From Planctomycetes bacterium ADurb.Bin069 (GTDB taxonomy: Bacteria > Planctomycetota > UBA8108 > UBA8890 > UBA8898), in contig MWEK01000005.1 in the NCBI GenBank assembly GCA_002070955.1, positions 1 to 64,000 on the forward strand: a stretch of DNA of 64,000 nt, read 5' to 3'. Position numbers and translations under genes: made by a program. The notes under the pieces are model-generated. The model was not told the origin of the DNA and did no database searches. It was given only the letters and a program-made list of their open reading frames with translations. Shown in pieces: positions 16,561 through 24,192 of this stretch. Every line of letters begins with the position of its first letter. The stretch's first letter is position 1.

Positions 16561-17025
16561 ATGATCAGACGCTTTGAACTCCTTTGCATCATCGCGGCGG
16601 CGGTGGTGGTCCTGCTGATCCTGCGGGAGGCGCTGCCGTCTTGGCGCGTGAGCCGAGAGATCGAGGCCCAGAACCGGCGCCTGGAAGCGCTGCAGGGGAA
16701 CCTGGAGAAAACCGCGGCGGACGGCGCCCGGCACGAATCCGAGCTTGCCGCCCACGCCAAGAAGCTCGCCGAGCACGACGCGGCGATCGCGCGGAACGCG
16801 GAGGCCCTTCAGGGCGTTCGGGACGAGATCAAGCGCCTCGAGGAGCGCACCGCGAAGGACGTCGGGGAGCTCAGGGAGCTCTACAAGAAGTCCCAGCGGG
16901 ACACCGAACTCCTCACCGAGGAGGTGCTCCAGCTCAAACAGGCGCGCCGCCGGATCGAGAACCTGCTGGACACCCTCGAGAAGCGGCTCGACGCGGCGCG
17001 GATCAATCCCGGAGAGATCCAGTGA
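16561..17025 (+). CDS. small single-pass membrane protein with a coiled coil
   Basis: 154 residues. Residues 6-24 (ELLCIIAAAVVVLLILREA) form one membrane helix with a short cytoplasmic start (MIRR). The rest is a continuous charged heptad-type helix (residues 33-145), so most of the protein is an extracytoplasmic coiled coil. No enzyme motif. It could be a scaffold or division-associated protein in the manner of FtsB/FtsL, but that is a guess from shape only. It is convergent with the RNA at 17051-17391, whose terminator hairpin could also end this transcript. Confidence 0.72.
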   Translation: MIRRFELLCIIAAAVVVLLILREALPSWRVSREIEAQNRRLEALQGNLEKTAADGARHESELAAHAKKLAEHDAAIARNAEALQGVRDEIKRLEERTAKDVGELRELYKKSQRDTELLTEEVLQLKQARRRIENLLDTLEKRLDAARINPGEIQ

Positions 17026-17050
17026 GGCGGAGCGGGCGGCGTTAGCCCAT

Positions 17051-17082
17051 AAAAGGGAGACGCCCCGGCGAGCCGGGGCGTC
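17051..17082 (-). terminator. intrinsic-type terminator of the non-coding RNA
   Basis: Perfect inverted repeat GACGCCCCGGC (17059-17069) and GCCGGGGCGTC (17072-17082), followed on the minus strand by TCCCTTTT. The U tract is short and four bases displaced. The hairpin may also serve the convergent gene ending at 17025. Confidence 0.6.
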
Positions 17083-17391
17083 CGGTGGCGAGGAAGGGTT
17101 GGGGTCTGGAATGAGGCGTTCGGCTTTGGTCGTTGGGCAATCGGCCGCTGCCACCGAAAGCGGCCATAATGGACAAAGGAGTGTTTGTTGGTTGTGGTTC
17201 TTCTCTGGTCTCTCGGTTTGTCGGTCGGTTTCTCAGGGTTCTCACTGGAGCATAACTACAAAATCCGTGCCAAACAGAGGCAAATCCGCGGACATACCCG
17301 GAAGCAGCCGTTCATCGCCCCGCGTCAGGGCCTAAGCTGCTTCGCTGTCTGAATTTCCACCGAAGCTGTGTATCCGATCTGTACTGATAGC
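17051..17391 (-). ncRNA. candidate structured non-coding RNA, about 340 nt, family not recognised
   Basis: A consensus promoter (17398-17426) fires leftward into 340 bp with no credible gene and ends at a GC-rich hairpin followed by TCCCTTTT. The 5' part can form a 6-bp stem (GCTTCG with CGAAGC, 17361-17366 with 17339-17344) or an alternative 8-bp stem (GAAGCAGC with GCTGCTTC, 17336-17343 with 17301-17308). A 54-nt segment (17181-17234) contains no uridine and should be single-stranded. A GGCCGC/GCGGCC hairpin (17143-17165) precedes the terminator. I looked for tmRNA, RNase P, SRP and 6S hallmarks and found none. A 67-codon frame inside it has no ribosome site. It lies between the coiled-coil gene and the phosphohexomutase pair. 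Confidence 0.6.
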
Positions 17392-17397
17392 GCATGT

Positions 17398-17426
17398 ATT
17401 CTATGTCACCTTCGAGAACCTGTCAA
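17398..17426 (-). promoter_or_regulatory. consensus sigma-70 promoter for the non-coding RNA
   Basis: On the minus strand: TTGACA (17421-17426), exactly 17 bp, then TAGAAT (17398-17403). This is the best promoter match in the window and no protein gene follows it. The rest of the gap up to the GTG at 17677 holds nothing else that I can name. Confidence 0.78.
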
Positions 17427-17676
17427 GGGGCGATTTCGGGACTTTTTGTACGGAATTATGACAACCGTCAGGACTTAGGTTGCGAGCCCGCGGGCCGAGT
17501 CGCGCGTTTTCCGGGCGCAAAATGATCGCAAACTCATTAAACAGATCGAAATGACACGGGAAACCGCGCCGGCGTCCGGGAACCGCGGCCGGCTGCTTGC
17601 ACCCGGCGCCCCTCTCAGGTAGCCTGGTCGACTGCGCCCGCGGACGTCCTGCGCGCGAATCCGGAGGCTCTGTAGC

Positions 17677-19035
17677 GTGAAACAATTCAAGATCGGCACC
17701 TCGTGGATTCGCGGCGTCGTCGGGAACGGCCTCACGGCCGAGCTGGTGACCGATTTTGCCTGCGCGTACGGGACCTACGTCGGCGGCCGCGAGGTGGTGC
17801 TCGCCCGCGACACGCGGGCCTCCTCTCCGATGCTGGGCGCCGCGGCCCTCGCGGGGCTGCTCTCGACGGGGTGCGACGTCGCCGATGCGGGCGTGTGCCC
17901 GACGCCCGCGGCACAGTACCTGGTGCGGTCCAGGCGCGCGGGGGGCGGCATCGCGGTGACGGGCAGCCACAACGCGGCGGGCTGGAACGCGCTCAAGTTC
18001 ATCGACGAAGAGGGCGCGCTGCTCAACTCCGTCCGCGGCGAGGCGCTTCTCGATCTGTACCACCTCGGCGAGCACACGAAGGCGTCCTGGGACCGCCTCG
18101 GAAAGCGCAAGGAGGCGGCGGGCTACGTCGACGCGTACCTGGCCGACACCGTCGGCCGGCTGAGCGTCGCGGCGATCCGCGCGGCGAAGTTCCGCGTGGC
18201 CGTCGACCTCGTGAACGGCACGGCGGCGGTGGCGATCCGCGAGTTCCTTGGGTTTCTGGGGTGCGAGCCGATTCTGATCAACGCGGAGATGGACCGGGAT
18301 TTCGCCCACGATCCGGCGCCGAACGCGCGCAACATGCGCCAGCTCGAGGCGTTGCTCGGGCACATCCGGGCCGACGCGGGGTTCGCGGTCAACACGGATG
18401 TCGATCGCGTGGGCATCGTCACCGAGAAGGGCGTCGCGCTCTCGGAGGAGAGCACGTTCCCGCTGGTGGCCGACCACGTGCTCGCCGGCGGCGGCGCGGT
18501 CGCCGTGACGAACCTCTCAACCTCGATGATGGTGGACCGCGTGGCGGAGCGCCACGGCGCCCGCATTGTCAGGACCAAGATCGGGGAGGGCAACGTGATC
18601 TTCCGCGCGATCAACGAGGATGCGGTGCTGGCCGGCGAGGGCAGCGGCGGCGTGGCGCTGATGCCGGTGAGCCGCGCTTTCGACGGGTTCTTGACCATGG
18701 CGCTGGTGCTCGAGGCGATGGCCGCGGGCGGGCGGCCCATCTCGGACCTTGCGGGGCGGCTCCCGGCGTTCCTCATGAAGAAGGGCGAGATTCCCTGCTC
18801 GCCGGATCGCGTCTACCACGTGCTGGAGGAGTTCCGCGGGTTCTACCGCTGCGAGGAGGTCGATCTCACCGACGGCATCCGCGTGACGTGGCCGGGGCAC
18901 TGGATCCACGTGCGCGCGTCCAACACCGAGCCGATCCTGCGGGTGATCGTCGAGGGCGAGGATCCCGAGCGCGTCGAGCGCGACTTCGCGGACACGCTCT
19001 TTCGCGTCAACACGGTGGTGCACGGGAAATCATGA
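17677..19035 (+). CDS. phosphoglucomutase/phosphomannomutase family protein (first of a tandem pair)
   Basis: 452 residues, standard four-domain alpha-D-phosphohexomutase length. Family enzymes move phosphate between C1 and C6 of a hexose phosphate through a phosphoserine. Visible: VTGSHNAAGWNALKF (active serine loop, normally TASHNP), the GEGSGGVAL sugar-binding loop, and ASNTEPILRVIVEG (phosphate-binding loop). The Mg-binding loop reads NTDVDRVGI where the family has DxDxDR, so its first aspartate is replaced by asparagine. The GTG at 17677 has GGAGG 9 bases upstream. Its stop overlaps the ATG of the second copy. The weakened metal loop suggests a changed or regulatory role beside the canonical partner. 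Confidence 0.9.
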   Translation: MKQFKIGTSWIRGVVGNGLTAELVTDFACAYGTYVGGREVVLARDTRASSPMLGAAALAGLLSTGCDVADAGVCPTPAAQYLVRSRRAGGGIAVTGSHNAAGWNALKFIDEEGALLNSVRGEALLDLYHLGEHTKASWDRLGKRKEAAGYVDAYLADTVGRLSVAAIRAAKFRVAVDLVNGTAAVAIREFLGFLGCEPILINAEMDRDFAHDPAPNARNMRQLEALLGHIRADAGFAVNTDVDRVGIVTEKGVALSEESTFPLVADHVLAGGGAVAVTNLSTSMMVDRVAERHGARIVRTKIGEGNVIFRAINEDAVLAGEGSGGVALMPVSRAFDGFLTMALVLEAMAAGGRPISDLAGRLPAFLMKKGEIPCSPDRVYHVLEEFRGFYRCEEVDLTDGIRVTWPGHWIHVRASNTEPILRVIVEGEDPERVERDFADTLFRVNTVVHGKS

Positions 19036-20393
19036 GCAGAATCGCCTCGTTGAAGATCAGCGTCTCGGGCGTGCGCGGCATCGTCGGGCAGTCGCTGACG
19101 CCGCAGCTCGTGACCGCCTTCGCCGCGGCTTTCGGGAGCTACGCGGGCCGAGGGCCCGTGTTGGTCGGGAGCGACACGCGGCCTTCACGCCACATGGTGA
19201 TGCCCGCGGTGGCGGCGGGGCTCATGAGCACGGGGGCCGAGGTCGTCGATCTCGGCATCTGTCCGGTGCCTTCGATCCAGTACATGGTGGCCAAGACGAG
19301 GGCCTTCGGCGGCATCGCGGTGACGGCGAGCCACAATCCCATCGAGTGGAACGCGCTCAAGTTCATCGGGCCGAAAGGCTTGTTCCTGAACCAGTACCGG
19401 GCCGAGGAGGTGCTCGACATCTACCACCAAGGCGAATTCAGGCGCGTGCGGGACGGGGAGGTGCGGAGCGTCCGCCGCGAGCGGGGCGCTTTCGCGGCGC
19501 ACCTGGAGGGCATCCTCAAGCATATTGACCGCGAGGCGATCGCGCGGCGCGGGTTTCGGGTCATGGTCGACTGCGTGAACGGGGCGGGCGCGGTGGCGAC
19601 CCCGGAGCTGCTCGCCGCCCTCGGGTGCCGGGCGACGGTGATGCATACTTCCGTGGACGAGCCCTTTCCGCACTGCCCCGAGCCCATCGCCGAGAACCTG
19701 CAGGAACTGGTGCGGACGGCGCGCGAGGCCGAGGTCGACATCGCCTTCGCCCAGGACGCCGACGCGGACCGCCTCGCCATCGTGAGCGCGAAGCGCGGCG
19801 CGATCGGCGAGGAATACACCGTGGCCCTGGCGGTGAAGCAGGTCCTGAAGCGGGTCAAGGCGCCCGTCGTCGTCAATCTCTCCACGACGCAGCTCGTGGA
19901 AGACATCGCCGCCGCGGCCGGCGTCGAGGTGCAGAGGACCAAGGTGGGCGAGATCAACGTGACCGAGAGGCTGCTCGCCGTCAACGGCGCCGTGGGCGGC
20001 GAGGGCACCGGCGGCGCCATCATCCCGGCGATTCACCCCTGCCGCGACAGTTTCGCCGCCATGGCGACCGTCCTGCAGCTTCTGGCCGAGGAGGAGCGAA
20101 GCCTGGAGGAGATCATCGACGGCCTGCCGCGCTACGCCATCGTCAAGCGCAAGGCCGCCTGCCCGCCGGAGCGCGTGTTCCGGGTCCTCAGGCGCATCGA
20201 AGAGACATTGGGGGACGGCGCGGCCGTGGACCGCTCCGACGGCGTGCGCCTGACTTGGGAGCGCAAGTGGCTCCATGTCCGCAGCTCCAACACCGAGCCG
20301 ATCATGCGGGTTGTCGCCGAGGCGCCGGGCGAGGATGAGGCGCGGCGCCTTGCGGACAAGGCGCTCGTCGAGCTGAAGCGCTGCGCGGAGTAA
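19032..20393 (+). CDS. phosphohexomutase, probably phosphoglucosamine mutase-type
   Basis: 453 residues. All loops are canonical: VTASHNPIEWNALKF (catalytic serine), AQDADADRLAIV (three-aspartate Mg loop), GEGTGGAIIP (sugar loop) and RSSNTEPIMRVVAEAP (phosphate loop). The SGVRGIVGQSLTPQL start is typical of GlmM-like enzymes, which make glucosamine-1-phosphate for peptidoglycan, but the subfamily also contains phosphomannomutases and the substrate cannot be read from the sequence alone. It overlaps the upstream paralogue by 4 bp (ATGA), so the two are translationally coupled, and it is about 40 percent similar to it by eye. Confidence 0.92.
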   Translation: MSRIASLKISVSGVRGIVGQSLTPQLVTAFAAAFGSYAGRGPVLVGSDTRPSRHMVMPAVAAGLMSTGAEVVDLGICPVPSIQYMVAKTRAFGGIAVTASHNPIEWNALKFIGPKGLFLNQYRAEEVLDIYHQGEFRRVRDGEVRSVRRERGAFAAHLEGILKHIDREAIARRGFRVMVDCVNGAGAVATPELLAALGCRATVMHTSVDEPFPHCPEPIAENLQELVRTAREAEVDIAFAQDADADRLAIVSAKRGAIGEEYTVALAVKQVLKRVKAPVVVNLSTTQLVEDIAAAAGVEVQRTKVGEINVTERLLAVNGAVGGEGTGGAIIPAIHPCRDSFAAMATVLQLLAEEERSLEEIIDGLPRYAIVKRKAACPPERVFRVLRRIEETLGDGAAVDRSDGVRLTWERKWLHVRSSNTEPIMRVVAEAPGEDEARRLADKALVELKRCAE

Positions 20394-20539
20394 GGCCGCG
20401 GCGGCCGCGCGAATCGATCGCCGCGGCACTCTCCCGCCGAGGGGGCTCACGCGGCCAAGCGCGAAGGGCATCGCCGACGCGCCGCGCGGCGTTCAGGGCG
20501 TAGCCGCCGCCCGCAGGAGCCAGGCCGGCTCCCCGCGGG

Positions 20540-20775
20540 CGCCGTCGGCGCGTCGAGCTTCGTCGCCGCGATCAGCCGCTTGCCGGCGAGGTAGACGGCG
20601 CCTGTGCGGAGCTTGCTTCCCTCACCTTGCAACTAGTCGCCGCAGACGCGGTCGACATACGGGCTGAACTTGCCCAAGAGAGAGTTGGGGACCGCCGCCT
20701 TCCAAAGTTGCCCCTGGACCAGCGTCCAGCCCCGAACCGCCTCGGAACCCCTGATCCGGGCGCCCTCGCCCTGGG
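20540..20775 (-). pseudogene. remnant of an exported right-handed beta-helix protein
   Basis: On the minus strand the segment IRGSEAVRGWTLVQGQLWKA, then VPNSLLGKFSPY...CGD, a TAG (20633-20635), then SKLRTGAVYLAGKRLIAATKL matches a planctomycete right-handed beta-helix family, in which the stop position is normally the W of GDWF. Reading continues in frame after the TAG, so a TGG to TAG change explains it. About 80 codons remain of a protein that is normally many hundreds long. Flanking sequence in the 575-bp gap (20394-20969) shows no other gene. Confidence 0.6.
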
Positions 20776-20969
20776 TCGCCCATGCGCGATGCGCTTCGTG
20801 TCCGATTCTCCGCCCCGCGGGGGCAATCCGCGCGGCCGACGCCCGCGCGTACGGCGACCGCAGCACCCGGCTGGGCGGGATTCGCCCCCCCCTGAATCGT
20901 GCGCAGCGTTGCCTCACGGGGTCCGAATCCTTGCCGCTCGCGGCGGCGTGGTCTCCGGTAGGCGCCGAG

Positions 20970-21761
20970 TCAGGACACCTTCCTCAGGGTGAAGTAGATG
21001 AAGGTGTAGGACAGTCCGTTCCAGGTGACCGCCCTCTCTTCGCAGGAGAGGGCGGGGAGCGGGCCTTCCAGCCGGAGGCCGCTCCGGGCGGCTAGATCGA
21101 TGAGGTCGGGGATCTCCCGCCGGCTGAAAACTCTGACCGGCGCCCCGAACTCGGTCCGGCCCCTCGTATCGATCGGATCCTCCCAGTAATCCGTGGAGAC
21201 GGCCAGGATGCCGCCGGGTCTGAGGATCCGAGCCATCTCGGCGAAAAACCTCGTCGGGTCCACCCCGTGCTCGATGATGCTCATGCAGGTGATCGCCGCG
21301 AAGCGGCCATCGCCGTAGGCGGTCGCCGTGATGTCGCCGTGCTCGTAGACGATGGGTCCGTGGACCCGGGACTCCTCGAAGACCAGGTTGCACCCGTGGA
21401 GCCTCCGGTAGCCGTAAAGGGACAGCCAAGGGAGGATCGGGGAGTAAAGGCACGCCCCCGCATCGAGCACCTCCTCGCCGTGGGAAGCGTTCTCGAGGAC
21501 CCACGCTACCGCCGCCAAGGCATCCCAGAACTTCTCCTCGATCCCGAAGCGGGGAAGGCCGATCTCCCGGACCTCCGCGATGGCCTCCTCCACCTGCCGG
21601 CGGCGGAGAAGCACCGCCGCGGCAGGAGCGGCGCGAGGCCGCCGAGCCGCGCGCCAGCCGCCTCCGAAGTTCCTCCTCACCCAGAGGCGGTAGCCGATGG
21701 GATGGACGAGGAATCGGTCCCGAAGCCGGTCCCGAAGGGCGGTCACGAACGATCGATCCAA
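20970..21761 (-). CDS. class I SAM-dependent methyltransferase
   Basis: 263 residues from a TTG at 21761, chosen because GGAGGAGG lies 4 bases upstream. The frame also opens at 21842. Motif I is EVLDAGACLYSPILPWL, an unusual variant of the glycine-rich loop. Later motifs read AITCMSIIEHGVDPTRFFAEMARILRPGGILAVSTDYWEDP, typical of Methyltransf_11-type enzymes. Substrate unknown; relatives often act on polyketides, sugars or lipids. It is the only apparently intact gene between two remnants in a decayed region. The SIIEHG and LRPGG motifs support a real enzyme. Confidence 0.75.
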   Translation of the reverse strand: MDRSFVTALRDRLRDRFLVHPIGYRLWVRRNFGGGWRAARRPRAAPAAAVLLRRRQVEEAIAEVREIGLPRFGIEEKFWDALAAVAWVLENASHGEEVLDAGACLYSPILPWLSLYGYRRLHGCNLVFEESRVHGPIVYEHGDITATAYGDGRFAAITCMSIIEHGVDPTRFFAEMARILRPGGILAVSTDYWEDPIDTRGRTEFGAPVRVFSRREIPDLIDLAARSGLRLEGPLPALSCEERAVTWNGLSYTFIYFTLRKVS

Positions 21762-21898
21762 ATCCCCTCCTCCGGTGAAACAGGTTCTCTTCCGGAGCAA
21801 TCGGCGGGGTCGGCAAGCCACTTGATCCGGTTTCTCGGACAAGGCGTCCGTCCGCCGAGCCGGTCCGTCCGCCCCGGGGAGACGCCGCGGCCTTGTTG

Positions 21899-22639
21899 GC
21901 GCTTGCGCGCATCTTCTCGCCCTCGACGAGCGCCTTCAAGCCCCTCAGGCGCACCAGGCTCCGAACGCTCGCGACACGATCGCCCTAGAAGAGCACCCGG
22001 TGAAGCATCTCCATCATGCCGTCGGGGAGCGCGCTCCCGCCCCATTTCGCCGGAAGCTCGCGGGCGTTCTCGACCTCGGTCACGACTTGCGTCCGGCATC
22101 CTTGAACGCCCCCGGCGGCGCGCCGCGGTGGTAATCGCGGCGCGCGCGGAGGAAGGCGCCCAGGCCTTGACGATCTCCTCCCGGCTCGGCTCGACGACCT
22201 CCCGGGCGGGGAGATCCGTCTCGGCCTCCTGCCGGGCGGCGGCGCTAGAAGCCGATCTCCTCCTTGCGCCGGTTCCAGTAGGCGGTCTTGCCCTCGCGGA
22301 ACGACATGACCATCATGTCGACGGCGACCTGGATCTTGTAGGCGAGTTCCACGTCGCACGCCGGTTTCTTGCGGTCGCGCATGCAGGCGTAGAAGTTCTC
22401 GAGGTGCTCCAGGGCGCCGCCCGTGCGCTGGTTGTGAACCGTGACGGCCTCGCGGTCGCCGACAATGCCCTTCTGGTACTGGAGGGTGAGCTGGTCGCGG
22501 TCGAAGACGATGGTGCCCTCGTGGCTCCGGATCGCCGCGGGGATGCCGAAGTCGTTGACCGTGGACGCCGTCAGGATGGCCGAGCGGTTCGAGGGGTAGT
22601 CGATCTGAACGGAGAAGGTGTCCGGCACCTCGCGGTCCC
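21899..22639. repeat. long direct repeat, copy 1 (partner at 30481-31220)
   Basis: About 740 bp repeated with an offset of 8581 bp. The stretch from about 22134 to 22535 is identical to its partner as far as I can see. The left 230 bp is more diverged with a 1-bp indel. The match stops abruptly after 22639. The repeat covers the 3' end of a Gfo/Idh/MocA gene and about 340 bp beyond its stop codon. That flank contains a broken coding-like stretch on the minus strand (VTEVENARELPAKWGG) that I cannot identify. Confidence 0.88.
22245..22639 (-). pseudogene. truncated 3' fragment of a Gfo/Idh/MocA oxidoreductase gene
   Basis: Encodes only the last ~130 residues (from about REVPDTFSVQIDYPSN to the C-terminal RRKEEIGF), nearly identical to the intact protein at 30826-32073. 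The N-terminal Rossmann domain is absent. Upstream of 22639 the sequence switches to an unrelated FAD-oxidoreductase fragment, so a deletion or unequal recombination joined two genes here. Confidence 0.85.
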
Positions 22640-22993
22640 GGAACCTTCCGTCCCGAATACGGCCGTGGGCGGCACGCCGTCGATGAGGACCTGGAACCGC
22701 CCCTGCGCGCCGGGCGCTTTCCACGGCGCGCCCCAATCGCAGGTGCCGACCCACAGGCGATACGCGCCCGACTCGGGAAGGCGGACCGTGGTCGTCGCAT
22801 CGGCGACCTGAACGCCCAGCCCGTGAGCGAGCGGGAATGGCGAGCCCATCTGGTCCATGAACTGCGAATCGTCGACCCGCGCGCCGCAGCGCTCGAACAT
22901 TTCGGCCTCTAGGAGGACCGTTCCGCGCGCCTCGCCGGCGGAGAGCGTGCCGCGCGTCGCAAGAAGCACTGCACCGAGAGTCATGGATCTCAT
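22640..22993 (-). pseudogene. 5' fragment of an exported FAD-dependent oxidoreductase gene
   Basis: From the ATG at 22993 the frame gives a signal-like N terminus, then LLEAEMFERCGARVDDSQFM and MGSPFPLAHGLG, AYRLWVGTCDWGAPWKAPGA and FQVLIDGVPPTAVFGTEG. This is the N-terminal part of a planctomycete-type FAD-dependent oxidoreductase (EAE.F..GGWVVD.QF, MGSPYLLAHGLG pattern). About 115 codons remain before the fusion with the MocA fragment; the FAD-binding domain is missing. Confidence 0.72.
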
Positions 22994-23095
22994 GACAAGT
23001 CTCGCAAGTAGGCCTCGGGCCTGACGCCTCGAGCCTTCTCGTTGTACCTAGACAAAAAGGGGCCCCTCAAACGTACTTGATGTAGAGTAGACCCC

Positions 23096-23629
23096 ATGGC
23101 AACGGATGCAGAGCTCCTCTCCGCGTGGCGACGCGGCGATGACCAGGCTTTCGCGACGCTGTACGCGCGGCACCGGCGCGGGGTATACCTCTGCATCCTG
23201 TCCGCGGTCGGTGACGCCGACACTGCCGAGGATCTGCTCCAGGAGACGTTCCTCAAGGTATTTCGTCGCGGTCTCGGGTCGCGCAACGGCCATACGTCGA
23301 TGGCGCCGTACTTGGCGACGGTCGGGCGCAACTTGGCCGCTGACTGGCGCAGGCGGGAAGCGCGTGGAACTCGGGCCTGCGCGCGCGTCGCGCGGTTTCT
23401 GGAGGCGCGCGAATCGGCGGGCGCGGAAGGCCTCTCCGCCCAGGAGGCGGGCGAGCTTCTGTGGCGTGTGCCTGAAGAGCAACGCGAGGCCGTGATCTTG
23501 CGAGTGTACGGCGGCCTCAGCTTCGCCGAGATCGGCGAGCTGACGGATGTGCCCCTCAATACGGCGGCGAGCCGTTATCGCTACGGCATCGAGAAAATCA
23601 GGACGCTGCTTGCGGGAGGTGCCGAATGA
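23096..23629 (+). CDS. ECF-type RNA polymerase sigma factor
   Basis: 177 residues. Region 2 spans about residues 5-80 (DAELLSAWRRGDDQAFATLYARH, DTAEDLLQETFLKVF, NLAADWRRR). Region 4 spans about 110-170 (LLWRVPEEQREAVILRVYGGLSFAEIGELTDVPLNTAASRYRYGIEKIR), a complete helix-turn-helix for the -35 element. It overlaps the next gene by ATGA, the arrangement of a sigma factor with its anti-sigma. A TAGAGT lies 7 bp before the ATG and no Shine-Dalgarno is seen, so the mRNA could be leaderless. Neighbouring genes suggest that it controls its own operon. Confidence 0.92.
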   Translation: MATDAELLSAWRRGDDQAFATLYARHRRGVYLCILSAVGDADTAEDLLQETFLKVFRRGLGSRNGHTSMAPYLATVGRNLAADWRRREARGTRACARVARFLEARESAGAEGLSAQEAGELLWRVPEEQREAVILRVYGGLSFAEIGELTDVPLNTAASRYRYGIEKIRTLLAGGAE

Positions 23630-24090
23630 GATACGAACAAGCCCCCGAGGAAATCGAACGGCTGCTCGGCGCGTTCATTCCGATCGGACCATCGAACGCG
23701 GCGGAAGCACGCATTGCGGCTGCCACGTGGCGGTGCCGCAGAAATCGGCGCGTTGCCTGGTGGGCCGGCGGCATCGCGGCCGCGGCCGCGGCCGGCGCGT
23801 GCTTCGTCTTCTCGGCATGGATTTCAGGCGCGCGGCCTTCGGCACCTGCGCCGGCGGCAGTCGCATCGCCCGCGCCGGCCACGGAAGATCTCGGGATCAT
23901 GAAGGCCGAACTGGCCGCGATCCGCGAAATGTGCGACGTCATTCCAGTCGAGAAACGGGATATGCGGGAGGAGATCGATGCGAAGCTCAATGCGTGCCTG
24001 CAGAGGCTCGAAAGTCTGGAGAAGAGCCTGGGCTCAGGCCGCGAGAGCTCGTGGCGTCCTCTGGCAGAACATGTCGTCGTGAACGTGTGA
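23626..24090 (+). CDS. putative membrane anti-sigma factor
   Basis: 154 residues. A cytoplasmic N terminus of about 42 residues (QAPEEIERLLGAFIPIGPSN) is followed by one membrane helix (about 44-66, VAWWAGGIAAAAAAGACFVFSAWI), a Pro/Ala linker and a short helical extracytoplasmic tail. The four-base overlap with the sigma gene and the single-pass layout indicate an anti-sigma factor. It lacks the HxxxCxxC zinc motif of the usual ZAS domain. Role inferred from position and topology. Confidence 0.7.
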   Translation: MRYEQAPEEIERLLGAFIPIGPSNAAEARIAAATWRCRRNRRVAWWAGGIAAAAAAGACFVFSAWISGARPSAPAPAAVASPAPATEDLGIMKAELAAIREMCDVIPVEKRDMREEIDAKLNACLQRLESLEKSLGSGRESSWRPLAEHVVVNV

Positions 24091-24108
24091 GAAGCACGTG
24101 CGTGATGA

Positions 24109-24143
24109 AGCGGTCGGCCGGCGGCGATCTCCGGCCGACCGCT
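24109..24143 (+). terminator. strong stem-loop between the anti-sigma and coiled-coil genes
   Basis: Perfect 13-bp inverted repeat AGCGGTCGGCCGG (24109-24121) and CCGGCCGACCGCT (24131-24143) with a 9-nt loop. No immediate T run follows, though TCTTTTCACTTTTTAAG comes about 20 bp later. It may attenuate transcription into the next gene or stabilise the upstream mRNA. Confidence 0.5.
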
Positions 24144-24192
24144 CGCATGCGTGCCTTCGGTCTCTTTTCACTTTTTAAGAGGAGGTTCCAAC

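Noticed and set aside
17042-17245. 67-codon frame inside the candidate RNA
   Set aside because: GTG start without a ribosome site, proline/arginine-rich low-information sequence, and it ends inside the terminator hairpin.
17051-17391. Identification as tmRNA, RNase P, SRP or 6S RNA
   Set aside because: No tRNA-like ends or tag frame, no RNase P conserved core, no full SRP tetraloop motif (only a partial GGAAGCAGCC on the wrong strand), and no single long 6S-type hairpin.
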